Below, piece by piece: positions 24,266 through 36,480 of a stretch of DNA of 64,000 nucleotides. The number at the start of each line of letters is the position of its first letter. Within the stretch, counting starts at the first letter, position 1. The position numbers were made by a program, and so were the translations under genes. The stretch is from Hemileia vastatrix (taxonomy: Eukaryota > Basidiomycota > Pucciniomycetes > Pucciniales > Zaghouaniaceae). Below the pieces are notes generated by a model that saw nothing but the letters and a program-made list of their open reading frames with translations, made no database searches and was not told the origin of the DNA. Location of the stretch: contig JASXTE010000015.1 in assembly GCA_030280995.1 (NCBI GenBank), forward strand, positions 4,699,001 through 4,763,000, read 5' to 3'.

Positions 24266-26203
24266 ATTAATTTCTATCGAAATTAATTTTGAGACTAGCA
24301 TATTGAATTTTAGCTATGACCAAGTACTGTAAGTGCCATGGTTTGTATTCAATATATTGGTGTTGAAATTAATTTTGATAGGAATCAACAAGTATCACAT
24401 TGCACCATGCATGAAACACTGACAGAAACCATCAAATTTATGAGGCAATGAACCTCATAATTTCAATCGAAATTAATATAGACCCCTGCATATTGAATAC
24501 AAGCCATTTCACATGGACTACACAGACATAGATAAAATTCAACATGCATGGCTTAAAATTAATTTTGATTGAAATTAACCAAGGCATTAAAACATCAATT
24601 TTTATATGGTGTACTTTATCAAACCAGTTTATCTAACTGCTTAGCTTACCTATACTTATAGGAATTTTATGCATAGTCCATGTCCATATTAATTTCAATC
24701 GAAATTAATGTTGACTAATACATAATGAATACATGCTATGCCACTTACACTTGCCAGGCATAGCTACCATTAAATATGCCAGTATCAAAAATTAATTTCG
24801 ATCAAAATTAATGAGCATGATAATCATGAATTTCTGGAGTCAACTGCTTATTTTTATGCATGGTGCCTTGCCAACATTAATTTCTATCGAAATTACTTTT
24901 GATACTGGCATATTGCATGTATATATGCCTGGAAAGTGTAAGTGGAATAGTGTGTATTCATTATGTATTGGTTAACATTAATTTTGATCGAATTTAATGT
25001 TGACATTTGCATATTGAACCCAAGCCAGAAAACAACCCAGAAGATTCTTCATAAAACTTCCCATTAATTTCGATCGAAATTAAGGCTGACCATATACATA
25101 TTGAATGGTAGTTATATCTGGTCTGAGTAAGCAGAGATTACTTATATTCAATATGTATTGGTCAACATTAATTTTGATCAAAATTAATGAGCATTTTGAT
25201 CATGAACTTTTTCAGTCAGTTAGTTGTTTCAATGCATAATGGCATGCCAACATTAATTTTGATCAAAATTAATGTTGATATGATATAATGCTTTTTTGCA
25301 TGACATGTAAAGGACGGCAAGTATTTTTAAGTATTGAAATTTACTATACATGTTGAGGGTAAATATAAAATTTACATATCCATATTAATTTCTATAAAAA
25401 TTAATGTTGACCAATACATAATAAATAGTAGATATGCCTGGCTAGTGTAAGTGGCATAGCTTTTTTTCAATCTGCACTTGGCAACATTAATTTCGATCAA
25501 AATTAAGGTTCATGATTATCATCAATTTATTCAGTCAGTTGCTTACTGTTATGCATGGTAACATGTCAACATTAATTTTAATAAAAATTGAATTTGACAT
25601 GCCACCAAGCATTTTTATGTAAGATGAAAAGTAGGGCACTCTATTCTTAAGTAAACACATTACAATGCATATTGAGCATGTAAATATCATTTACACATTA
25701 ATATTAATTTCAATCAAAATTAATGTTGACCAATAAACATTGAACACAAGCTTTACAACTTACACACACCAGATATAACTACCATTCAATATGTATATGA
25801 TGCTCACTAATTTCGATCGAAATTAATGAGCAGTTTTATGAAGAATTTTTTGGGTCGTTTGCTGGTTTGGGTTCAATATGAAAATGTCAATATTAAATTC
25901 TATTGAAATTAATGTTGACCAATACGTAATGAATACACACTATGCCACTTACACTTTCCAGGAATAGACACCATGCAATATGCCAGTATCAAAAGTAATT
26001 TCGATCAAAATTAATGTTGGCAAGGCACCATGCATAAAAATAAGCAGTTGACTCCAGAAATTCATGATTATCATGCTCATTAATTTCGATCGAAATTAAT
26101 TTTTGATACTGGCATATTTAATGGTAGCAATGCCTGGCAAGTATAAGTGGCATAGCGTGTATTCACTATGTATTGGTCAACATTAAATTCGATTGAAATT
26201 AAT
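24266..26203. repeat. Array of ~20 palindromes (TTAATTTCGATCGAAATTAA), ~100-bp spacing
   Basis: About twenty copies of an AT-rich palindrome with central GATC recur at an average of ~100 bp. Approximate starts are 24266, 24367, 24459, 24549, 24690, 24790, 24876, 24975, 25063, 25165, 25250, 25383, 25484, 25570, 25704, 25806, 25890, 25990, 26079 and 26182. Perfect or near-perfect copies are at 25063, 25806 and 26079, where GCTCA/TGAGC extends the symmetry to about 30 bp. The spacer DNA is also repeated, partly inverted: about 24710-25190 is closely the reverse complement of about 25700-26200. Palindrome copies with changes often stay symmetric. It lies between the 3' end of accessory gene A and the 5' end of the acidic gene. 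Confidence 0.92.
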
Positions 26204-26418
26204 ATGGATACATAAATGTGAAATAAAGAGGTATGGACCATCAATTTGTTGAAAATACATTTTTATATCTCATACATTATTTGTTTTTCTTAAATAAAAT
26301 GTTACTCTCTCTCAATATCACTTTATAACATTTACCAAGCTGCTTTGAAAAAAAACAGAATACATAAAATTCAATATAAGATAGCTATATTACACAGAAG
26401 ATCACCGTTATACCTAAG

Positions 26419-28080
26419 TTATGATGATGTTGATGCTCTATTAATTGATTCCCGAATCTTTACCAGATCAATATCAGCTTTAACCCCAAGTGACTCACGT
26501 TCATTCACAGATAATCCTTGAAAAAATGTTGCTGAATAGCAATTCTTGGGGAGGTATTTGGGAACATTGAATATACCATTTTGTGCAACTGTCCTTTCTG
26601 ATGACCGTGAATATGTTTTTAATGCTGATTTTTTTTGAGCTGGGGTATGGGATAAGTCCTTTGTCATCTTATCCATTTTTTTAAACAAATCATTTAGTTC
26701 AGGATTTCGCCATCCAGGAATAGCTTGGATAGGTGCAGTTGGGGCTGGTGCTGGGCCTTCCTCGATATCAGAGATGCACCTAGTATCATGAAAAAGCACA
26801 ACAAAACCTGGCACATCACTGCAGAGATCTCTTGCTAACTTGTAGCGTGCACTAGCAATCTGAATTTCAACTAAAACAGCTTCATAATAACAAAAAGCAA
26901 AGTAAAATAAAAAACTTACCTTGGTCCGATAACGTTTTACTTGTGCCCTTGCCCTCTTTTCAATCTTTTCTCTTGCTACCCTTTCCTCTTCTTGCCCAAA
27001 CAACCTTATCATCTCCTTCCCCTTATTAACTACCCATTTCTCAATAACAAATTGAGTGAACTGAAGCTTTGAATGATCGATTGTATTCAAGGTGGTGAGC
27101 CATCTGGTACAGTGGTCGCATACTATGCTTCCCATGACTTGATTCCAAGTTGATTCTGAAAAATCATGGCAAGTCCAATCAAACGCGAATTTCCGAAAAC
27201 CTTTTTCTTGCAATTCACGCTCTAAGTTTCTTTTGACAGAAAGTGGGATCGGTGCTCCTCCTTTTAGTCCTTGAGGCTCAGGTGCTGGAAAAAATTCGGG
27301 TAGTCGAATTTTGGATCGCAAGAAGGCTATAGAATTGGTTATCAGAAATTGTCGATCAGCTGCAGAATTGGCACGGTTAGAAGATTGGACTTGGGTTAGG
27401 ACAGTTTGAATTGGCTCCAATCTTTCCAATTTTCAATCTCCAAAGGTGTTGGGCTCGCAGGATATTTTGATATTTGTGTTGGTCCCCCAAGACAATACTT
27501 CAGAAAGTGGTAAATATTTCTATTTAGACTGTCCGAGCTCCTGGGAACATCATTCCTTCTAACTAAGCTTCTTACAGCCCTTAACCCCCGTTCTCGCTCA
27601 TGAGACTCTGCTGAATTGAGTCTGTGGTAATCACTGATACCCATAATGATTGAGGGATTCACTAACAATTCAAATAAGTTAATTAAATTGGTTATTTTTC
27701 AATAAAAGAATACACTACAAATTTGACTTACCTGCTCCACTTGTGCTTGCTCCTTGGTTAGGCTGAGCAGATGATGATTGGTCTCCGAAAAATTCCCTCA
27801 ATACTTCACTAGCCCAATCTCTTCCTAGCTGATCAGCTTGCTGATTAGCACTTTCAGAAGCAGAAGGATGATTGGGATTAAAATTTCTTGGTTCTGAATG
27901 AGACTCTTGGCCTGGATTGGGATTAGGTGGTGGGTTAGGATTAGGTGGTACAGATTGAGATGAATCTGGAGGTGGATCAGCAGAGGGTGGTGGAGGAGTA
28001 TTTCCAGTATTAGTATGTTGAGGCGGAAAACAATCAGAATCGGTTGGGTCAACAGACATCCCTTCAAAATTATCATCCAT
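26419..28080 (-). pseudogene. Accessory protein A of the giant element (unknown family, paralogue of B)
   Basis: Exon 1, 28080-27732, encodes a proline/asparagine-rich N-terminus (MDDNFEGMSVDPTDSD, then PNPNPPPNPNPG repeats). A GTAAGT...TTAG intron (27662-27731) joins it in phase to VNPSIIMGISDYHRLNSAES. A one-base frame change at about 27396-27429 separates this from the remaining ~336 codons, which contain a second intron, 26860-26919 (GTAAGT...TTCAG, 60 bp). The core GFRKFAFDWTCHDFSES, WNQV, ending in YLPKNCYSATFFQGL aligns in order with accessory protein B. Placed directly downstream of the transposase on the same strand. A DNA-binding partner of the transposase would fit, as in other CACTA-type elements, but that is inference. 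Confidence 0.6.
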
Positions 28081-28506
28081 AATGAACTGTAATAAAATAA
28101 AATAAAATAAAAATAATCAGTTGTTAAAATTTATACCTATCAAAGCTAAAGTAAAAAAAGATACTATGTATATAGTCTTGTAAACGTGTATGTTCTCTTG
28201 TCAAAAAATAAAGTGAATAATATATAGCTATCAGCTAAAGTTGGAAGGTCAAACTATTTATAGTAGATGAATGAGCAAGAAGATCATTCATTAAGTAAAA
28301 ATTTTATCATATTTCTCATTATCATGATTTTATTTCTTTCATTCTTACATTTAAGATAAAAATGACTCATTGAAAGCATGGGTTCTCTCGCAATAAAAGC
28401 AACCAAAGTAATTGTTCACTGATTTATGATAAGGTAAGTTGGATGCATTGCATTTTTTAATCGAGCATTGAATTATTTCTTTCACCATTTACAAATATCA
28501 CCAATC
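28081..28506. other. Spacer between transposase and accessory gene A
   Basis: AT-rich, no ORF. An acceptor-like ATTACAG sits just upstream of the accessory A start codon, so A may have a 5' leader intron. Confidence 0.4.
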
Positions 28507-31500
28507 CTACAAATTTCCCCAATCCCAAATTAACACAAAGATGTTAGTCAACAGAAAATAAATTTGATTAATTTTTTCACTCACTACTTTCTGCAGTCCA
28601 ATGGCAGTGACAACCTCATCTTTGATTCCAAACATTCCTTTTTTGTGCTCGACAGTAGCTGCATGTCCAATTGTTGCATCTTTCTTAATCACAATTTGAG
28701 TTGCTTTGGCTACTCTTACTAACCGACAATGCACTTGTGGGAAAATCTCATAGGGATCCTTTGATGTTTCTTCTGGACGGAGCTCTTTGAAAGGACTTAC
28801 TATTAAATATATTTGATCAATCTCTTCCTTTGATCTGAAAAGATCATCAATTTGCCCAAACTGGCTATCTTTTCCATAGTAGAATTCAATTGTTGAATTA
28901 GCAATGTGTCGATGGTAACTAGTAAACCTCTTTCCATGTATCAATATGCTTGCTGCATTTTCAACTACCCGATCCCCACTTTTCTCCGATGGTGTCAAAG
29001 CCCGTCTTGAAGTTTCTTTTCCCATTCGTGCCCTTACCCATTTAGTAAATAATGCCATACTTAGATGGATCCATTTGTTTTGTTTATCGAGTTCAATATG
29101 GATTTTTTTAGTCTCACATTGATCATTATCTTCAGCTTCACCAAGATCTAATACCCTAGACTTCCGATACCAATGTTTGAGCATTGTTAGTGGTATCTCT
29201 CCTGTGGTAAATATTAATAAATTAGCACAGCTGAGTTCTTAAATCATTGCTTACAAACATTACATACGTGGATGGTGATTGTTTGGAATTTCAGATAATA
29301 TATGATTCACCCGCTCTCCAGACCAAGTAGCTGTACCTGATGGTGGACCAAGACACTTTATCATTTCAGGATAATGTTGAGTGATATGCAGATTTGGCTT
29401 TGCATTAATATTCTTCCAACCCTCTTCAAGGCACTCACGATACTCTAACAGAAATTGATCTAGATCTTTAAGCTCATTAGTCTGTATATTTTTTAATTTC
29501 AAAAAATTGGTGATCAAGCATAATGTTACAAGTGACTTGAGAAGATAATATTCTCTTGTTTTATCAGCTGAGGAAGCTGAAGATTCAGATTCTTTAAATT
29601 TTTCAAACCAAAGGGGTATAAGTGACAAAGGGAAGTAGAGAGTATACAGCATGTGCCATTCTGCTGCCTTGAGGGATCCTGCCTTTTTAGATCCTACTGA
29701 TTTTGGAACTCGTGTTAGCCAGGAAGGTCTTCTTACTTGATCAATCATCTTCCATACAACCTGTAGCTCTGCTGCTGTGATTCGTGGATTACTACTACCT
29801 TCATTTTCTTTCTCCTTACCTTTCCTTTTATTTTCTTCATCTCTAGCTGTCTCATTTGATGAGTGAGATCCTTCACTCTGTGATATGCTAATGCTTCTTT
29901 GCCTTAAGTTATACAATGAATTCCTACTGTCACTGCTGTGAGACTGTATTGAGGCCACATCGCTATATGGAGGAATAAATTTGGAGCTGGATGACCTACT
30001 CTGGCTTCTTGATCGATTTGTTCCCAATCCTTCATTATCTAGTCCATGATGACTTGATGACTGTCTTGAACTCGTACGTCTATGCCGCTTGTGCTGTCTC
30101 GTGTGTCCTGTATCATCATCATTATTATTCGTGGTGCTTAAGCTACTTCTACGTTTTTTCGAATGTTTGTGCAGTGAAGTATCAGAAAAGAAATCATCAT
30201 CTTCTTCTCTTACATGCCAATTTTTATCCTTTTCCAGCTTTCTTTCTAGATCTTTTGCTGCATTTTGGATTTGAAAATAGCTTAGACTGTGATCTTTTAG
30301 GTTGCCAAGCATATGTGAATGCATAACATCAATTGAGCAATATTCAGTTGGACGCCAATATTCAAGGTTATTCAGCTCACTCCATCGTACCCCATGATTT
30401 TGAACAATTGATACACGCTCCCAATGTGACTTAGAATTTTTCCACTTTGTTGCCCAGCACATATGATCCTCATGATTCCGTAATGAAAAATTTCCCACAT
30501 TCTTTTCACTAATTTCATCTTTAGAGATATTACAGAAAGAGCAGAACATTTTTGCAGAGTGACTTGAAAAGCCAGCCAATTTTCGTATTGCAGGAATGTC
30601 ACCTATCAAAGAGAACAATGCAACTCTTAATTTCTGGCCTCGTGGATAAAGATGTGTCTTTTCAATCAATATACCATCCCATAGAGTTTGTAGATCATTA
30701 ACCAGTGGTTTTAGAAGGTGATTAAGCTGTTCACTTGTGGGTTCTGTTGGTCCGGGTATAATAGAATACAAAAAAAGATTTTCCATTTTGTATATATCTT
30801 CTTTAGGTAGGTTCATACACACCATCATAATATTGCCTACAGACTTCTGATGACCTCCAATCCTATTGCCACAAGGCCTAAACCAGTCGACATATAAAGT
30901 AAACATTAAGTTGCCTGAAGTTATCGTATATTCATCATCATTGCTATCCAGAGCTGGAGTGGTTATGGGAAAGTTTTTCCAAATTGAACCATCACAAACA
31001 TCCTTCATCAAATCACACTCTACACGTTCTGCCACAGGGGTTTTCTTCTCAATCAGAAGCTCAAATTTGAACAGTTTGATCTTTTCCTTAAGCTAGTTGA
31101 TAAAAGAATGGTGATGAAATGTTTTAAGAGATAAGTATTTTACATGTTCTTGATGTTCCTCCATCAAATACAGCCTTTCATCACATTTAACTGCAATTTG
31201 TCCTGCTCCAAACATTTTTAAATAGTGCTTTGATGATGAAAGAAACGTTTGATTGCAACATATTATAGATTGTTGAGATTCAGAGTTATACTCATAAAGA
31301 GTAAAGCATTTAGGACAGCATGTTTTAGTGAAAAATGATTGATTGAGCTTTAATCGACTAAAAACTGTATCTATCGAGCGTGGGACCAGGCGGACAATGC
31401 TATCAGAATCCAGTATTCCACTATCACCTAGAAGTTTGAGCTTCTTAATTTCTTCATCCAAAAATTGAGTACAACCTTCTTTGCTCAAATGATGAATCAG

Positions 31501-31885
31501 AGAAAGCTTTGCTGCCTGCCACATAATTATTTGGCTATACCGTTCCCCAAGATTTGAGTTTCTAGAGACTGTTGAAGATACTTCTGCCCCCAATAGCAAC
31601 TGCCCCTATGTAATAAATCATTGAAACATCATAAAGACTTTAATTCTAACATTGAACTATAGATATACAGCTTACTGTTTCTGTGGAGCGGGAACTTCCA
31701 ATGTTAAGTGGATTGTTGGAAGAAATAACCATCTGGGCCTTCCTATTTCTTTCCTCTTGATGTTTTGCATAAGAATTAGAGCTTTTGAAAGCCATACCAA
31801 CTTCAAAGGACCCAGAAGAAGTTTGATACTTTCTATTGACACATCCAAGATCTTGACATTGACATACATGAAAAAATGGAGGCAT
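28507..31885 (-). pseudogene. tnp2/CACTA-type transposase with one premature stop
   Basis: Three exons: 31885-31676, 31605-29268 and 29201-28507. Donors (ACA|GTAAGC, CCAC|GTATGT), acceptors and phases agree. The second exon carries the tnp2 core: KNFPITTPAL, LYVDWFRPCGNRIGGH with a likely first catalytic Asp, LPKEDIYKMENLFLYSIIPG, then LFSLIGDIPAIRKLAGFSSH, FCSFC and EYCSIDVMHSHMLGNL, all characteristic of the basidiomycete tnp2 family of the CACTA/EnSpm group (the group includes fungal Plavaka elements). A serine/arginine-rich acidic insert (about 29850-30200) precedes the C-terminal part. An in-frame TAG at 31093-31095 splits HHHSFIN from LKEKIKLFKF, with open frame on both sides. Catalysis would be cut-and-paste DNA transposition; this copy is probably non-functional unless read through. 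Confidence 0.85.
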
Positions 31886-32959
31886 TGTAATTGTGATAAT
31901 TGTAGGAATAAGTTAGCTATTCAAAGTTACCGATTGAAGGTATTCCTTTTTTTGAAAGGCACTAGCTAATATAAGCTACATTTTTTTATCAAAAGAATAT
32001 GATGGAATATGTGTTGAAATTATTTAAGTTTAAATGTTTAATTTTTAATCGGATAAATTATATATTAATTTAAAGTTATGCAGTCTACTTTATTTGTATT
32101 CTGTATACTCTCTGCATTTGTACAACAATGCATGCATGTTTATCAGAATATTTTCTATCATAGAAAAAATTCTGTTGTACGCACAAGCATCTTAATTATT
32201 TTTCTATCAAATGCCTTCTGAGTTATATCTAACTACCCTATAATTATTTGATTTTGATAAAAATTCTTAGTTATGGACTATAAGAAAAGTAATCCATATT
32301 TTTAACATAATTTTTAAAAAATTACCCCAAAAATCAAAGTTAAACCCAAAAATATGTTTAATATTTTGTAAAAAACAATCACAAACATATTTCTTTCAAT
32401 TTGAAAATTGGTCTGTACTAGGTAGAATTTTCTATAAAGAAAAAATCAAAAATACTCAAATAATAGATGCTACAAAAGTGTAAACCTTAAAGAATTACAT
32501 AAAAGCTGAAACCTTGTATAACTTTTCATACATAAATGTGATGAAGTGACACTTTAGTCTATTTATTCAGGTTGAAAAAAATTACTCAATAGAATATGTA
32601 TTACTATCATATTGGACCAAAAATAATTTTTTGGTAATCAAAAAATGAACATAGCCTCACATTTAACAAATTATTTTTGTGGAAGAATTCTTTGAAAAGA
32701 AAAAAAAATCCGTTTCTTAAATGAGTCTGCTTTTATCACATAATCATTCTCTTTATTTTATACCATTCCTTTTGAGTTCAAGTTGCATATAAAAATATAA
32801 TTTATGCATATTATAATTCCATAAAGTCGAAATATTTCTTATTCTTAATTTTTGTGATATTTCTCCTTAAATCAACTTTGATCATAAAGTTTTGGAGCTC
32901 AACAATTTATCCTTCCTCTTTGTTTAATTTAATTGAACACTTTCTTAATCTAATTATTT
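31886..32959. promoter_or_regulatory. AT-rich divergent intergenic region
   Basis: Separates the transposase (-) from accessory gene B (+), so both promoters should lie here. I see no repeat or palindrome related to the 24-26 kb array. Confidence 0.45.
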
Positions 32960-34080
32960 ATGAACCCTAGTAGCTCTTACTTTCCTCATGGAAACCTGCC
33001 CACAAACACAAGAACACTTAATAGAATTTTTAATGAGACTTTGCCTCCATTCAATTCTCACTTTTGTAGATCTATACACAATTTTTGTCGTTCACTTTTG
33101 GATATGTCACCAGAATCAAATGGATGGAAACAAAACCCTACTGAAGAGCAATTAGACAGATTTTCATCATTCGACATGAATTCTTGCAACATTGCCTTTG
33201 AACTACCTCATCCAGAATCAAATTCAGCTGTTTCGGAAAAGCTTCCACCAATTTTCCATGAATCTTTTATTGAGCACCTTCGCATGTGTGGTTTCCCAGG
33301 ATCAACTTTCCCTTGGAACCTAGATTGGTTTGACAAATGGAACCAGGTCTTGGCAAATATTCTCATTAAACACTGGGACAATGCCTTAAAAACCAATAAT
33401 TTGATTGCATATCCAATTGACTCAACTCAAATTAGCTTCTCAAATCAAATAGGAGTTCTTCACCGTTGGTTTTTAGGTCATGCTGATAGATTAAGACTTG
33501 GGAAGGATTCTCATAGCTCTCAAGAAATAATCAAAGTGAGAAAGCATAAATATAGAATAAAAAAAAAGTATGAAAATCCCTTTTTTTTCAACCGTTTTTA
33601 TTTATGACCTTTATTTCAAATAACAAAGATTCTTAGAATTCAGTTAACCGAACTAAACTTCTTAAACAACTTCCACATTGTGAAACTTATCACAACCTTT
33701 TCACAAACATCAAGTGTTGTTCAGACACCGAAATTGATAATGATGGATCACTAAGACGTATCTTAATGCAATGGAGGTCTGAAGATTTTTCTAAAGTTGC
33801 ACAATATCTTGACCAACAACACTTTGATATTCGAGATAATTCAACCTACTCTGGAAGTGTGCTAAAGGACTTGACCTTGTACAAAAGAATCAGTTTGGTT
33901 TCAACATTATCCCCTAACCTTAATCCTTCTCATGTCCCCCGGGGTTTTCCGAATGACTGTTATTCTCCCTTATATCTTGCATCTCTAAATCCTCAACAAC
34001 TCAGACTTTTAAATCCTCAAAATCCCATAAATTTACCTGCTCTCCTTGAAATTCTTTCTTCCTCTAATGTGAGTGATTGA
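32960..34080 (+). CDS. Accessory protein B of the giant element (paralogue of A)
   Basis: Exon 32960-33535, intron 33536-33636 (GTGAGA...TTCTTAG, 101 bp), exon 33637-34080; phase 0 on both sides, 339 residues, no internal stop. From ATG it reads MNPSSSYFPHGNLPTN. The central block CGFPGSTFPWNLDWFDKWNQVL, then QIGVLHRWFLGHADRLRLG, corresponds to GFRKFAFDWTCHDFSESTWNQVM, then FVIEKWVVNKGKEMIRLFG in protein A; near the C-terminus, VPRGFPNDCYSPLYLASL matches VPKYLPKNCYSATFFQGL. The similarity is weak but collinear. It is the only giant-element gene I could read without a lesion. I know no function; orientation and pairing with A suggest a role in transposition. Confidence 0.65.
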
Positions 34081-34212
34081 CAAACTCCCTTAATAATAGG
34101 TTTGCACACTCATACTCCTCATTTCCACTGTTTGGGACACTTAGCCTTGAAAACAAAAACATAATTTTAATGATTACTATTATCATTAAAATTTATAGAA
34201 ATGAAATTTGGC

Positions 34213-36480
34213 TTACATTTTTAGCTCCATTTTTTTCCTTTGAATCTTATACATGCTGAATTCTATACTTCCTTGTACAAAATAATTCAAAACATTTACT
34301 TCATTTTGCTGCCCCATTCTATACAGCCGATCAACAGCCTGTTGCTCAACTGCTGGATTCCAATTTGGCTCCTATTTCAACATTGAACATATAAAAAATT
34401 TAATATTTTTGTTCTCAATATGAAATAAAAGACATTGAGCTCACCATTATATATACATTTTGAGCACACCTGAGATCTATACCCACTCCTGCAGCCTGAA
34501 TCGTTCCAACCAAAACTTGGCAATTTTTATTAAAATGGAATTCATGCATATTTTTGTCTCGCTTTGTCCTGCTGAGTTCACCCGTAAGCTGGGTATACCT
34601 AATATTGTGGTCATCTAAAGACATTTTTATTCTATTTTGAAATATTAGAAAATTGTTTTTAATAAGCCAACACAATTTTGTAAAACAATTCATTATAGAA
34701 TCACTTACATCTGCAAAAAAGTCTGCAAAGTTGGAGAATATAACAGCTTTTGGAAAATTTATATCCCTTTCACCAGACAAAAAGTTTTTTAAGTGGCCTA
34801 TAAGATGACAAATCTTTGCGGAATGCTGCCAGGTGAAATCAAAAGTTGGAGTTTCATCCAGATTTTCGTAGATTGGATGGTTGCAGAATTTTCTTAAAAT
34901 CATAAGCTCTCTTAGAAACTCAGATGAGTCCCAAGGGAAGTCAGTGCTTCTGGAGGGCCCATATCGCTCAGTGAATTCTTCTTGAAGCACATCAAGTTTA
35001 GACCTCCATGGATCTGCTAATTGAACCGATATCCCCCTTTGAATCTTTTTTGGAAGAGACAAAATTGCATCCTTTGTTCTACGTAGGCTTATGACTTTCA
35101 TTAAGTGATTGATTGATTTAATAGAATTAGCCTTTCCTTTTTGCAAACCTGGAAAAAGGAAATTCTTCCATAACCAGTCTTCTTGCCACTTTTCGATTCT
35201 AAGAAAAAATATGAGACTTTGAAGGTCAGTGGGCCTGTTCTGAAGTGGAGTTCCAGTCAAGCATAGTCGGTGTTGGGATTCCAAGTCAAATATTGTTTGA
35301 GCCCTCTGCGAGTAAGGATTTTTAATGTAACTAAAAGAATATTTATAAAAATTAAGTTTTAAGTTTTAGATATAGAAATGGGCACTAACTGAGCTTCATC
35401 TAAAACAACTCTATACCAAAAGAGCATTTGAGTCACCGGTATCTTTTTTTGGCTTTGATTTTTTGACATCGTTGGGCTAGCTATTTCATAGGTCGTTAAA
35501 ACAATAGCAGTGTCCTGTAGCTCATTGACATTAGTATTTTGACAATCCTTCCCATAAAGAAACTTGAAAGGAAGCGCATTATCTTCAAAGTGCACACTTA
35601 TTTCATTGATCCAATTCGATAGTGTTGCCAGGGGGCATATAATCAGTGTGGCTGAACTCCGATTAATACCTTCTTGATTTTCTGATACCTGGAATTGTCT
35701 TGCTTCACCTTGAGTTGCACTTATAAGAGAAAGAGTTGAAAGTGTCTTTCCCAAACCCATATCATCAGCAAGTATTGACCCGTTTCCTTCAGGCGTTAAT
35801 TGATTGTTAGGAAACTGATCTTTATAGTCATCGAATCCAGTTCTAAGCCAATGGTTGTCCTGGTGCCTCCACATGATATCCAACTTTTCCTTTAACATTC
35901 GTTCATTGTCAATCATAAAATTTATTGCTTGAAGTTGATGTGTTTTGAGAACTGTTTTGATTCCTCAGATAAGTTGATCAGCTTTCCAATCTTGAGTACT
36001 CTGAGATATTTGGAAAGAGCCTTCAAAAATTACATGCGGGATATTAAAAAAGATAGTGGAGTCGTAGTTCAGGATTGGACATAAATTGATTTGTGCAGAA
36101 GAAAATGCTTCTTTAGCAAGACTGATTAGTGTACTTGAAGAAAAGAGGCATCCCCAAAGTTGATACTGATTACCAAAAACTGGAACCAAGTAAGCATGAA
36201 AATAGAAAGGCTTCATAGGATTCAAGACACTTCTTTGGTTTAAATGGTGAGATCCAGAGCCAATTTCACCCAATAGTGGTCCAATGTGCTGACTCTGCAC
36301 TTGAGAAATATTACCGACAAGGGTTGTTTTTCTTTCTTCAAATAGTCCAAAAATATGAACATTCGAATGGCCTCGCTGTAAAATCGTGAGGGTCGGTGAG
36401 TTCTGAAATCTTGAAATTACATTCATATAAATTTGATCGATTGTTATTGAGAACTGTCCAACACATCTGAGACTTGACAT
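34213..36480 (-). pseudogene. SNF2-family DNA helicase/ATPase (giant-element cargo), one premature stop
   Basis: Exons: 36480-35390, 35330-34445 and 34371-34213. Motifs in order: LKTHQLQAINFM, Walker A in LADDMGLGKTLSTLSLI, motif Ib-like CPLATLSNW, DEAH Walker B created exactly by splicing (DEA + H across intron 35331-35389), LTGTPLQNRPTDLQSLIFF, GVGIDLRCAQNVYIM, and, after the last intron (34372-34444), AVEQQAVDRLYRMGQQNEV, the motif VI arginine finger region. A further intron is possible near 34640-34710 (GATGTAAGT) but its phase does not work. An in-frame TGA at 35965-35967 separates the N-terminal ~170 residues from the helicase core. SNF2 enzymes move or open chromatin with ATP; such a cargo could help reach DNA in nucleosomes, which is inference. 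Confidence 0.82.

Noticed and set aside
24266..26203. CRISPR-like array
   Set aside because: Regular spacing, but repeats are palindromes with diverged copies, the spacers themselves are repeated and partly inverted, there are no cas genes, and the host is a eukaryote.
29991..30326. Plus-strand ORFs opposite the transposase (29991-30326, 30089-30274, 30866-31096)
   Set aside because: Antisense shadows of the serine/arginine-rich and core regions of the transposase exon.
28507..31885. KDZ (Kyakuja-Dileera-Zisupton) transposase
   Set aside because: Considered because fungal TET/JBP genes are linked with KDZ elements, but the visible motifs (LYVDWF, GIIPG-like SIIPG, GDIPAIRKLAGF) and the CAC...GTG ends fit the tnp2/CACTA group better.
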